From: Saccharophagus degradans 2-40
GTDB taxonomy: Bacteria; Pseudomonadota; Gammaproteobacteria; Pseudomonadales; Cellvibrionaceae
Direction: 5' to 3'
Assembly (NCBI RefSeq): GCF_000013665.1
Contig: NC_007912.1
Location: 1,722,501-1,786,500 of the forward strand
DNA length: 64,000 nt
Under the pieces are notes generated by a model. It searched no databases and was not told the DNA's origin. It saw only the letters and a list, made by a program, of their open reading frames with translations. The position numbers and the translations under genes are program-made. Positions 25,927 through 34,321 of the stretch are shown here, piece after piece. Numbering within the stretch: the first letter of the stretch is position 1; every line of letters begins with the position of its first letter.

Positions 25927-26595
25927 ATGTTAAACAATCAAATGAACAGGCAGTCGGGCTTTACGCTTGTAGAAATCGCCATAGTGCTTGTGATTATTGG
26001 CTTGCTGCTTGGTGGTGTGCTTAAGGGTACTGAGCTAATTGAAAACTCAAAAGTTAAGAAAGCGGCCAATGAATTAAACGGTATATCTGCTGCGTATAAT
26101 TCGTATATAGATCGCTACTCCCGAGTCCCGGGTGACGACGGTAACTTAGCTGCTTTGCAAGCGCGTGGTGGCCCTTGGGCTAGTGTGACTAGCGCGGGTA
26201 ATAATAATGGCGCACTACAGGTTAGTTTAGGCCAAACCTTTAACGGTGGTGGCGAAAATATGGAGTTTTGGCAACATTTAAAGGCGTCAGGCTACATTAA
26301 AGGTAACCCTGCTGACGCGGGTCAATCAGCACTGCCAAGAAATGCATTTGGCGGGTTAATCGGTATTACAACTCAGTCGATGGGGGGCGGTTTAAATGGA
26401 GTTAAGGTTTGCCTAGGGCAGGTGCCTGGTAAATCTGCTGCCGCACTGGATAATCAGTTGGATGATGGCTTGGGGCAGTCTGGTAGCATTCGCGCAACGC
26501 TAGGTAATGCAGGTACTAACACAAACCCAGCTGCTGCAGCCTTAGCCGCAGAGTATAACGAGGGTAACGAATACACTGTTTGCGCTAAAATTTAA
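25927..26595 (+). CDS. type IV pilin-like protein, possible major pilin
   Basis: A 222-aa prepilin with leader MLNNQMNRQSG and mature start FTLVEIAIVLVIIGLLLGG. The helix continues as NSKVKKAANELNGISAAYNSYIDRY. The globular part is Gly/Asn/Ala-rich with a C-terminal Cys pair (KVCLG, TVCAKI) that could form the D-loop. It has its own 254-bp upstream region and a strong terminator, so it may be transcribed at a higher level than the rest. The ATG at 25927 sits 10 nt after AAAGG. Confidence 0.78.
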   Translation: MLNNQMNRQSGFTLVEIAIVLVIIGLLLGGVLKGTELIENSKVKKAANELNGISAAYNSYIDRYSRVPGDDGNLAALQARGGPWASVTSAGNNNGALQVSLGQTFNGGGENMEFWQHLKASGYIKGNPADAGQSALPRNAFGGLIGITTQSMGGGLNGVKVCLGQVPGKSAAALDNQLDDGLGQSGSIRATLGNAGTNTNPAAAALAAEYNEGNEYTVCAKI

Positions 26596-26604
26596 TGTGA
26601 CTAA

Positions 26605-26638
26605 AGGCGCTGGCCCCTTCGGGTTGGCGCCTGTTTTC
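26605..26638 (+). terminator. terminator after the last pilin gene
   Basis: AGGCGC (26605-26610), inner CCC/GGG pairing around CTTC, GCGCCT (26627-26632), then GTTTTC. It closes the pilus cluster. Confidence 0.8.
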
Positions 26639-26722
26639 GGCCTTTGCTCTTAATAATGTGTATTTTCCCCTCCCAATTCTCTCTTTTACATCTAGTTTTA
26701 TTTCTTCAATTCCTTCTCTAGC

Positions 26723-26736
26723 TTTACAGTGCAGCG
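26723..26736 (+). promoter_or_regulatory. PhaR-box-like sequence upstream of a small membrane protein gene
   Basis: TTTACAGTGCAGCG matches the phasin operator TTTGCAGTGCAGCA at 12 of 14 positions and lies 54 bp before the ATG at 26790. A chance match cannot be excluded without a genome-wide count. Confidence 0.3.
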
Positions 26737-26789
26737 CTGTGTGGGTATAAAAAGAATACAGTGTTAGTTTTATTCGAGGGAGATATGAG

Positions 26790-27167
26790 ATGGATAAAAA
26801 ATATGTTTTAACGGGGTTGGGGTATGCCATTATCGGGCTAGTGCTAGGTATATATATGGCTGCCACCCATAATCACGGCCAGTTAGTTACCCATGCGCAT
26901 ATTATGTTGCTTGGGTTTGTAGTGAGTTTTATTTATGGGGTTTGTCATAGACTATGGCTTGTAAGCCCATCTCGTGCTTTGGTTCGCGCCCAGTTTTATC
27001 TCCATCAGGTGGGCACCTTGGCGCTATTGGTGGGGTTGTTCGTTATGTACAGTGGTGTCATCGCAGCGTGGATACAACCGCTACTGGCTGTGTCTTCCCT
27101 GTGCGTGTTAGCGGCTATGGTGTTGATGAAAGTACTGTTTATACAGGCTTCTAAGAATACCAATTAA
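26790..27167 (+). CDS. small four-helix membrane protein, heme-copper-oxidase-subunit-I-like fragment
   Basis: A 125-aa integral membrane protein with four predicted helices. The segment LVTHAHIMLLGFVVSFIYGVCHRLW resembles the His-bearing helix region of heme-copper oxidase subunit I, and family members are found as stand-alone short proteins in many Gammaproteobacteria. Possible roles include heme or copper handling, but function is unknown. GAGGGAG lies 7 nt before the ATG. Confidence 0.7.
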   Translation: MDKKYVLTGLGYAIIGLVLGIYMAATHNHGQLVTHAHIMLLGFVVSFIYGVCHRLWLVSPSRALVRAQFYLHQVGTLALLVGLFVMYSGVIAAWIQPLLAVSSLCVLAAMVLMKVLFIQASKNTN

Positions 27168-27313
27168 CTTAACTATTACAGTTCAGTAAATAGTCATATC
27201 TATTTATGCGTGGGCTTATAGTTAGGTTGAAGCAAGTGACCTATGCCATCGACTCGGCAGGCATTCAACAGTAGAATACCGGCTCTTTAACTTATTGGGC
27301 GCCGTAAAACCCT

Positions 27314-27679
27314 ATGTTTTCAGATCAAGAATATTACTACGCGTGGATCTACTATCTTCTAGGTGCTGCTGTCTGCATAGCATGTTGGTGGTTGTTAACC
27401 GCTAAGCTCAAGCAGACTGAGGTGCGTAGCTTATTGCGAACGGTTGTGGTGGTTGTGTTACTTACGCCTTGGTACACCACCGGTACAAGCGGCTATCTAT
27501 CTCCTGCAGTGGTTATCACCTTTATCGAAGGCTTGTTTGACGACAACCATACCTTTGCTCGCGCAGGCATCCCGCTTTTGGTGGCTGTAACAGCTTCTGT
27601 AGTGCTTTCGCTTGGCTATCATTGCGTGCGCTGGTTTATGCGACGTAATGCGAGCGAACAACCAGCGGATGCCTCTTAG
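27314..27679 (+). CDS. small membrane protein of unknown function
   Basis: A 121-aa protein with three likely membrane helices (about 10-28, 42-60 and 88-108) and a short basic tail. No family could be named. It precedes the von Willebrand A protein gene in the same direction, and the pairing suggests a functional link, but 279 bp separate them. No strong ribosome site is seen before the ATG. Confidence 0.6.
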   Translation: MFSDQEYYYAWIYYLLGAAVCIACWWLLTAKLKQTEVRSLLRTVVVVVLLTPWYTTGTSGYLSPAVVITFIEGLFDDNHTFARAGIPLLVAVTASVVLSLGYHCVRWFMRRNASEQPADAS

Positions 27680-27879
27680 TTTACTTTTTATCGCTAATTA
27701 CTAAACCGCTCATTAAGCCCTAAGCTTTGTCGCGAGGGGCCAAAATTTGGCATTAATGTGCTTGCAAGCTGCTCCTACTGCCTCCTGTCGCTTAACATTA
27801 AAAAGCTACTCTCCTGCCAATACTCGGCAACTTCCCACAATTGCTGCTATAACTGATTAGTATAAAAACGTTTTTTGGG

Positions 27880-27896
27880 GCGTCTTTGGACGCTTT
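27880..27896 (+). terminator. short hairpin upstream of the vWA gene
   Basis: GCGTC (27880-27884), loop TTTG, GACGC (27889-27893), then TTT. It lies 63 bp before the vWA start and may end the preceding transcript or be part of a leader. Confidence 0.4.
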
Positions 27897-27958
27897 ATGG
27901 TTGTATCGCCAGCGTGTCTTTCAAGTGACTGGGGCTGGTGACCAAGTGGGAATTTTGT

Positions 27959-30322
27959 ATGCTCAAATGCTGGCAGGCTTTTATTGGCTTGGTGTTGATG
28001 CTGGGGTTAGCCGCAAGTGCAGGAGCCCAACCTGAACTTAATCTTGCTCAAGCGTCACAAGAGATAGAAAGCAAACTTGCTGATCGCAGCGGAAAACCTG
28101 CTGATGTGCGCTTGGTTATCGATGTTTCTGGCAGTATGAAACGCAATGATCCCGCTAATTTACGTCAGCCAGCGGTGGACCTTCTTATGCAACTGTTGCC
28201 AGAAGGCAGCAAAGCAGGTGTGTGGACCTTCGGCAAGTGGGTAAACATGCTAGTACCTCATCAGGTTGTGGATGAGCAATGGCGAAGCTTAGGTCGAGCA
28301 AAGGCATCGGAAATTAATTCAGTAGGGCTATACACCAATATAGGTGAGGCTCTTGAAAAAGCAGCGTACGACCTAGATGCTGCCAGTGACGAGTATGCAA
28401 AGCACATTATTTTACTTACCGACGGCATGGTGGATATTGATAAGCAGCCCGATAAAAACACACAAGAATGGCGCCGCATAGTCGATGAGGTTTTACCAAA
28501 ACTAAAAGCTGCGGGATATACCATTCACACGGTTGCGCTATCCGACAATGCAGATAACAACCTGCTAAAAAAATTGTCCTTACAAACCGATGGTATTGCC
28601 AGTGTGGCGCACACTGCAGACGACCTAATGAAAATATTCTTAGGCACATTCGACGCTGCTGCACCCGCCGAACAAGTGCCCCTTGCAGGGAACCAATTTG
28701 TTATCGATTCCAGTGTGGAAGAGTTTACCGCGTTAATTTTTAGAAAAAATCCTGCCGATTTAACCGAGCTTATTGGGCCAGATCAAACGGTATACAGCGC
28801 AGCGTCACAGGCTGCGGATGCGAGCTGGCACCGCGCAGATAATTACGACCTCATTACTATCAAGCAACCCCTCGAAGGTGAGTGGGGGTTAAGTGTTGAT
28901 ATGGATGATGACAGCAGGGTTACGGTTGTAAGTAACTTAAATTTACGTGTTAAGGCTATGGCCAACAACGTATATATAGGTCACGATCAATTGCTTTCGC
29001 TAGTGCTACAGGAGGATGGTAAAACCATCACTCGTCCAGAATTCTTAGAGTTAATGACCATCACGGCCAAAATTATGGCCGGCAACAATGAAGAGGTGTT
29101 AGCTGAGTTCTGGCAAAATGAACTAACGGATGGTGAACCGCCGCTCGATGGGCGCTATTTAGAAGATTTACCCACATTCGAAAAAGAAGGCGTGTACGAG
29201 CTAACCGTGGTTGTGGACGGTAAAAGCTTTGTACGTGAATTCAAGCATAGTTTTAGTGTGCGTCAGCCCTTTAATGCCGAAGTAGAAAAACAGTTTAGTG
29301 ATGGTGAACTTAATTTTATATTAAAAGTTGAATCACTTAGCTCGGATGTACGTGTTGATAAAACACAAATTGTTGCGTCAATTACATCGCCGTCAAAACG
29401 AAAAATGGTTAAGCCCTTAGATTTAACCAAAATGGATACATGGCAAACGGAATTAATGCCAGATGATGAAGGTATGTATTTTATTGATATTCGTATTAAA
29501 GGCAGCACGCTCGATGGCTCACCTTTTGAATCGTATATTACCGATGTTAAATTTAAGTTTTCGCATGAGGGGGGCTTTAGCGAAGAGCAGGAGCCTATTG
29601 TAGACCCAGCTAAAAAAGAAGAAAAAGAGACTAAAAAAGCCGAGCCAGAAGAACCAGCTAAACCTACAGATGAAGAAGGTGAGGCAGAAGCACAAGAAGC
29701 CGAAAGTGAGCCGCAGCAGCCGGTACCTGCATGGTTATTATATAGCGCTATAGGTATTGGTAATTTGCTTCTATTTGTTGGCGGGTATTTTATAGTGCGA
29801 AAATTACTTGGCAGCGGTAGTTCTGATGAAGATCTATTAGAGCAATTTTCTGAAGAAAGTGTTGAAGAGGCAACATCGCCAAAAGAAGAACCGAAACCTG
29901 TTGATGATGAAGAAGAGCCGCCCATGGAGGATTTGGACCCCGCAACAGCAGACGATGTTGTTGAGGAGCCAGAGCCTGCTAAAGAGCAAGAAAAAGTTCA
30001 GGAGCCGGAGCCTGTTGAAGAGCCGCAGGAGGAGCAATTAGAGGAGCCAGCGATGGATATGCTGGGTGAGCCTGATGACGCTGAAGATATTGCTGAACCG
30101 GAAGGTTACGACGCTGTGGATGACGGCATAGACGATTTAGATGAAATGGCATTAGATGAGCCAGAGCCGGATGCTGAAGAGCCAGAGCCTCAAGATGAGG
30201 ATGATGATATGGTGGCCGCGATGTTAAAGGCTCAAGGATTGGATTTAGCTGATGACGAATTAGATGACGCTATTTCGAATTTGATCGATGACCTAGACGA
30301 CGATGAAGAAGAGAATAAATAA
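27959..30322 (+). CDS. von Willebrand factor A domain membrane protein (TIGR03503-like)
   Basis: A 787-aa protein with signal peptide MLKCWQAFIGLVLMLGLAASAGA, a vWA domain (about 45-240) bearing the MIDAS motif DVSGSM, then two beta-rich domains, a Lys/Glu linker, one membrane helix (WLLYSAIGIGNLLLFVGGYFIV) near residue 600 and a very acidic cytoplasmic tail (about 620-787, mostly Glu, Asp, Pro). The layout suggests periplasmic metal-dependent binding joined to a cytosolic acidic region. The ligand is unknown. ATG at 27959 is chosen over GTG at 27938 because it begins the signal peptide. Confidence 0.8.
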   Translation: MLKCWQAFIGLVLMLGLAASAGAQPELNLAQASQEIESKLADRSGKPADVRLVIDVSGSMKRNDPANLRQPAVDLLMQLLPEGSKAGVWTFGKWVNMLVPHQVVDEQWRSLGRAKASEINSVGLYTNIGEALEKAAYDLDAASDEYAKHIILLTDGMVDIDKQPDKNTQEWRRIVDEVLPKLKAAGYTIHTVALSDNADNNLLKKLSLQTDGIASVAHTADDLMKIFLGTFDAAAPAEQVPLAGNQFVIDSSVEEFTALIFRKNPADLTELIGPDQTVYSAASQAADASWHRADNYDLITIKQPLEGEWGLSVDMDDDSRVTVVSNLNLRVKAMANNVYIGHDQLLSLVLQEDGKTITRPEFLELMTITAKIMAGNNEEVLAEFWQNELTDGEPPLDGRYLEDLPTFEKEGVYELTVVVDGKSFVREFKHSFSVRQPFNAEVEKQFSDGELNFILKVESLSSDVRVDKTQIVASITSPSKRKMVKPLDLTKMDTWQTELMPDDEGMYFIDIRIKGSTLDGSPFESYITDVKFKFSHEGGFSEEQEPIVDPAKKEEKETKKAEPEEPAKPTDEEGEAEAQEAESEPQQPVPAWLLYSAIGIGNLLLFVGGYFIVRKLLGSGSSDEDLLEQFSEESVEEATSPKEEPKPVDDEEEPPMEDLDPATADDVVEEPEPAKEQEKVQEPEPVEEPQEEQLEEPAMDMLGEPDDAEDIAEPEGYDAVDDGIDDLDEMALDEPEPDAEEPEPQDEDDDMVAAMLKAQGLDLADDELDDAISNLIDDLDDDEEENK

Positions 30323-30383
30323 GGTTTAATTTTTATGCGTGCTCACTGACACCTAACATTTAATATTATTTATGGCTTTAGGT

Positions 30384-31850
30384 TTAGGTGAGCTGCGCCA
30401 AATAATCGGCAAGCATTTGTTTGCCGCTCTCCGGAAACCAAGGGCCCCAGTCACCTCTACGCCACAAAATATCCTCTGCTGTAATTGCCCATTCGTAACG
30501 AATTAAGTAGTCCACCTCACATTGATATAAATCTTCGCCAAAGTGAACGCCAAAATCTTCAACAGTGCTGTTACACGTTAAATTAGCATCTTTTAATAAA
30601 CGATTTACACCCTGTGCATAGGTTGTTTGCCAGCGACTTATTATGGGGTTATTAAAAGCAGTGGGAGGCGTAGTGTTTTTATGGGGTAAAGGCACAACGT
30701 GGGATGAGCACTCCCTACTAAACGGAGCGAGAATATTAAACCCTTGCCGAGCTAAATTAGCGTGTTTTGCTATGTCTATGCCAAATACGTTAAGCAGTGG
30801 TGCCCCACCTCTCGGGTTATTTAAATCGAGAATACTGTCTTGTAGAAAATCCCCTCGGTGCGCGCCACCGCTGGGGTCGGAAACTTGCGCATAGTTAATC
30901 CATTTTATTTCGTCTATATGTAAGGTTTTAACCCATTGGGAAAACTGCTCACCAAGTTGATCTGAGAGTAATGTTTGCAAAGCTGCTAGAGCATTTTGTT
31001 TGCTGTCTCCCAGTTCTTCATCGGAGAAGGGGCCAATCACATAATGCTGAGGTGTTACGGCCAGCATGCTAATAAACTGTTTATTATTGGCTTGTAGGGT
31101 AAGGGGTAAAGCAGGGGCATCAAGTGGGCCGCTTACATAAATTAAACCTGCTTTACGCGCATGTGCTTTTGCGCGAGACACAACACCTAGCACATCGGTT
31201 AAAAACGTGTTGGCAAGCCAGCCACAGCAATTAATTAACATCTTTGCGTTTACATTTACGCTATTCGTATTGCTACCAAGCGAGGAGTTAACCGTTAACT
31301 GCCAGCAATTTTTTTGCCGAATTGCTGTATTCACTCTCGTATAGGGGAATATGTCTGCGCCCAATGCTCGAGCTTCTGTGGCAATATCTAAAATGCGTCT
31401 AGCGGGGCGAAGCGTGTAGGCCAAATAGGGTGTAGAGAAAGCTTCGCGAGAATGGTTGCGACATAAATCTGCACTGCCGCCTGCTAACCGATGGTATATG
31501 GCCAAACCTGTTTTTACTAATTTAGCGGAGCGTAAAGAGTGGTTCGCAATTAAATTAGCGCACACAGGGGCTGCGCTATTAGCATGATTTTCGTGCCATT
31601 TTTTGAGTGCTGAGAAGTTAGCTTTAACTGCGGTTAAATTGAGCTGTGACAAGGATTGAAAGCCCCCGCCAAAAAGCCCGCGTTGAATGCCTGAGGCCCC
31701 AGATGCAAGGTCATTGCCTTGAATAAGAATGACGGACAACCCCCGTTTACACGCCTCAAGTGCCATGCTTAAACCATGAATACCGCCACCCACTACGGCA
31801 ACATCGTAGCTATTGTTGGGGGTAAAACGTCCTTTGTGTAGTGCAGGCAT
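30384..31850 (-). CDS. FAD-dependent glycerol-3-phosphate dehydrogenase-like protein
   Basis: A 488-aa FAD enzyme of the GlpD/DAO family. The dinucleotide motif VVGGGIHG lies near residue 19, and the C-terminal DYLIRYEWAITAEDILWRR matches the GlpD C-terminal domain. However, the usual GlpD segment after the FAD site is replaced by SGIQRGLFGGGFQSL, so this may be a paralog with another alpha-hydroxy or amino substrate. No glpK or glpF is near. It is probably a peripheral membrane dehydrogenase. Confidence 0.72.
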   Translation of the reverse strand: MPALHKGRFTPNNSYDVAVVGGGIHGLSMALEACKRGLSVILIQGNDLASGASGIQRGLFGGGFQSLSQLNLTAVKANFSALKKWHENHANSAAPVCANLIANHSLRSAKLVKTGLAIYHRLAGGSADLCRNHSREAFSTPYLAYTLRPARRILDIATEARALGADIFPYTRVNTAIRQKNCWQLTVNSSLGSNTNSVNVNAKMLINCCGWLANTFLTDVLGVVSRAKAHARKAGLIYVSGPLDAPALPLTLQANNKQFISMLAVTPQHYVIGPFSDEELGDSKQNALAALQTLLSDQLGEQFSQWVKTLHIDEIKWINYAQVSDPSGGAHRGDFLQDSILDLNNPRGGAPLLNVFGIDIAKHANLARQGFNILAPFSRECSSHVVPLPHKNTTPPTAFNNPIISRWQTTYAQGVNRLLKDANLTCNSTVEDFGVHFGEDLYQCEVDYLIRYEWAITAEDILWRRGDWGPWFPESGKQMLADYLAQLT

Positions 31851-31958
31851 AGCAGCAACTCTATTGGGGTTTTATAACTTAATCATAGCTCGGTATAGCT
31901 AAAAGCACTATAGGCCCCTATGACTTAGTTCTATGCCTGTTTGACTAAAGGTTCTGGT

Positions 31959-32141
31959 TTAAAGTTGATCGTTCGATCTATGTATGTGTTTACGCAAACG
32001 CCTTAAAAAAATGCCCTTAACTTGCGCTTTGGTATAGCCATCTAAACACCGAAACTCTTCAATATCTAATTGCTTTGTGTCGAGTAACCTCGCTAGGGCA
32101 TCGGGGGATAAGGCAAGAAATACTAGATTAGGTTGGCGCAT
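31959..32141 (-). CDS. small protein of unknown function under a Fur box
   Basis: A 60-aa basic protein (MRQPNLVFLALSPDALARLL...) with a Lys/Arg-rich C-terminal half (KAQVKGIFLRRLRKHIH). AGGAGAG lies 7 nt before the ATG, which supports translation. No family is recognised. It is divergent from the gene at 32258 and shares a Fur box between them, so iron-responsive expression is likely. Confidence 0.6.
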   Translation of the reverse strand: MRQPNLVFLALSPDALARLLDTKQLDIEEFRCLDGYTKAQVKGIFLRRLRKHIHRSNDQL

Positions 32142-32193
32142 ATATGGGCTCTCCTATTGTTTGGGCTTGCGAAACGAGTAAGGTTAAATTATT

Positions 32194-32212
32194 ATAAATG
32201 ATAATCATTATC
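32194..32212. promoter_or_regulatory. Fur box between divergent genes
   Basis: ATAAATGATAATCATTATC matches the 19-bp Fur consensus GATAATGATAATCATTATC at 16 of 19 positions, including the full core ATGATAATCATTATC. It lies 46 bp before the plus-strand gene and 53 bp before the minus-strand gene and can serve both. Confidence 0.82.
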
Positions 32213-32257
32213 AACAACTTGTTTTAATTAATTACTCGTTCCAGCCGAGGAGGGAAA

Positions 32258-32779
32258 ATGAGACAGAAGCATTGGGGGGGCAGTTCAAACCTATGCGAAC
32301 ACCATGTGGAGCTAGTGAAAGCCGAGCCGCAAAAAGCATATTCGATGTGGCAAGGTGCCAGAGCCAAGGGTGTGGCGGCACTGAACAATGGCGATTTAAA
32401 TACCGCTCGGCAGTTACTGGCTGTGGTGTTTGATATTGCTAAATTACAATTCGCGAGCGATATAACGCAAGGTAGTGTGCAAATAAGCAGTGAGCGTTTT
32501 GCTGAAAGCGCTCGTTATTATTTGTGGGTACTTGGGCGAGTTGGAGATCACAAAGAAGCCGCTGCTTGCCTCCAGGGTGCCCACGACGGTTTGCTACACA
32601 GGGCTGCAGACCAAAATGTTTGTTACCTAGAGCGTATAAATGCGTTTGAGATGCTGCGAGAATTTAGAATTAAACGAGTTTCATTGCTTAACGTGTTGGG
32701 CGAAGGTGGTGCCGATTGCGCTTGGGCGCGCGCCGCAGAAGCACTAGCTAACAAAACTAAGAATACCTTACTGCATTAA
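32258..32779 (+). CDS. Fur-regulated protein of unknown function
   Basis: A 173-aa mostly helical soluble protein starting MRQKHWGGSSNLCEHH. Segments such as GVAALNNGDLNTARQLLAVV, RFAESARYYLWVLGRVGDHKEAAACL look TPR-like. No signal peptide or membrane segment is seen. GGAGGG lies about 7 nt before the ATG. The Fur box upstream implies induction in iron limitation. Function is unknown; it may act with the divergent 60-aa protein. Confidence 0.7.
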   Translation: MRQKHWGGSSNLCEHHVELVKAEPQKAYSMWQGARAKGVAALNNGDLNTARQLLAVVFDIAKLQFASDITQGSVQISSERFAESARYYLWVLGRVGDHKEAAACLQGAHDGLLHRAADQNVCYLERINAFEMLREFRIKRVSLLNVLGEGGADCAWARAAEALANKTKNTLLH

Positions 32780-32793
32780 ATACAAGTTATTAC

Positions 32794-32810
32794 AGCCGCT
32801 AAAAGCGGCT
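32794..32810. terminator. hairpin between convergent genes
   Basis: AGCCGCT, loop AAA, AGCGGCT, in the 39-bp gap between the Fur-controlled gene and the convergent transporter gene. There is no U-tract on either strand, so termination is possible but unproven. Confidence 0.4.
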
Positions 32811-32818
32811 AGGCGAAA

Positions 32819-34222
32819 TTACAAAAAATAGACATAGCAAATAAAGGTAATAAGCACACTTCCGAATATATTTAGTGCAAACCCTGTTCGCATCATAGTT
32901 TGAATGGGGACACGCCCCGTAGAGAAAATAACGGCATTAGGCGCGGTGGCAACGGGTAGCATAAACGCGCAGCTAGCACTCATTGCGGCTGGCACCATCA
33001 GCACCAGCGGGTCTATACCGGTACTTGCGCTTGCCACGGCCAGTATGGGCATCAACAAACTGGTGGTAGCGGTATTGCTGGTAACTTCAGTTAAGAACGT
33101 AACGCCTAAGCAGATAAGTAAGAGCATAATTAAGGGCGCCAATACGCTTAGCCCGCCAAGTCCTTCTGCAATGATATCCGCCAAGCCCGATGCGTTAAAT
33201 GCGCGAGCGATGCAAATGCCCCCAGAAAAAAGCAACAATATTCCCCAAGGTATTTTGTTTGCGCTCTCCCATGTGAGCAGCGCACTTCTTTTGGAGCCAG
33301 ACTCGCCATTAGGAATAATAAACAGCGTAACGACAGCAAGCAACGCAACAGCCGCATCGTTTGCATATTGCAGATCAAATAACTCTGACCAGCCACCATA
33401 GGGGGCTTTGCGCGTTACCCATAATAGCGCTGTACAAGCAAAAACTATTAATACACGCTTTTGTGCTGTGCTCCATGTGTTTGGCTCTGGCAAGCTAATA
33501 GCCGTTGTGGCTTTTATATTGCGCGTAAGCCACAAAGCAATAATGGGCACAAAAAGTACCACAAGCGGTACGCCCCATTTCATCCAGGTAACAAAGGTAA
33601 TTTCCGTACCTGTAGTGTCGTTAAAAACTTTCATCATTATTAGGTTTGGTGGCGTACCTATTGGTGTGCCTATTCCCCCTACGCTAGCTGCGTAGCAAAT
33701 ACCTAATAGCAAAGGAATACACAGGGTTCTACTGCGGCTAGAGTCGATAAGCGCGACAGCAATAGGTAATAACATTAACGTGGTGGCAGTGTTCGATATC
33801 CACATACTTAACACTGCTGCAGCGGCCATAAAGCCGAATACAACATGTTTCTCGCTGCTGCCTCCAAATGCATTTACCATGGTTAACGCAATATTTTTAT
33901 GGGCGTTGGAATGCTCCATGGCGGTAGATAATAAAAAACCACCCAAAAGTAATAAAATAAGTGGGCTGCCGTAGGCGCTGGCCACCTCGTTTGGGCTGAG
34001 CACATCCAGCATGGGAAAAAGCGCAAGCGGTAGCAAAGATGTAACGGGTATGGGGATAGCCTCTGTCGTCCACCAAATGGCACACAACAGGGTAATGCTT
34101 GCGGTAATAGCTGCAGCAGGTGCAACGCCTCCACTGGCAAGCAGTAGCCCTAGCATCAGGCTTAGTAGCGGGGCAGTGAGAATAATTGCCGTTTTAAACG
34201 TGTTTTCCTGTGTAACAGGCAT
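32819..34222 (-). CDS. SLC13/DASS family sodium-dicarboxylate transporter
   Basis: A 467-aa polytopic transporter with about 11-12 helices. Two SNT motifs that form the sodium and substrate sites are seen: ISNTATTLMLLP and TSNTATTSLLMP. The motif WWTTEAIPIPVTSLLPL near residue 50 is also family-typical. It probably imports C4-dicarboxylates or related anions with sodium, but sulfate or citrate cannot be excluded. Confidence 0.87.
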   Translation of the reverse strand: MPVTQENTFKTAIILTAPLLSLMLGLLLASGGVAPAAAITASITLLCAIWWTTEAIPIPVTSLLPLALFPMLDVLSPNEVASAYGSPLILLLLGGFLLSTAMEHSNAHKNIALTMVNAFGGSSEKHVVFGFMAAAAVLSMWISNTATTLMLLPIAVALIDSSRSRTLCIPLLLGICYAASVGGIGTPIGTPPNLIMMKVFNDTTGTEITFVTWMKWGVPLVVLFVPIIALWLTRNIKATTAISLPEPNTWSTAQKRVLIVFACTALLWVTRKAPYGGWSELFDLQYANDAAVALLAVVTLFIIPNGESGSKRSALLTWESANKIPWGILLLFSGGICIARAFNASGLADIIAEGLGGLSVLAPLIMLLLICLGVTFLTEVTSNTATTSLLMPILAVASASTGIDPLVLMVPAAMSASCAFMLPVATAPNAVIFSTGRVPIQTMMRTGFALNIFGSVLITFICYVYFL

Positions 34223-34321
34223 ATCGCTAAATCTTTATTTTTATTGGGCGCGCAAATTTAGCAGTTTAGGGCGGGGATGAAAAGCCAAAGCGAATTGGCG
34301 CAATGCATGCGTTAGTGGTGG

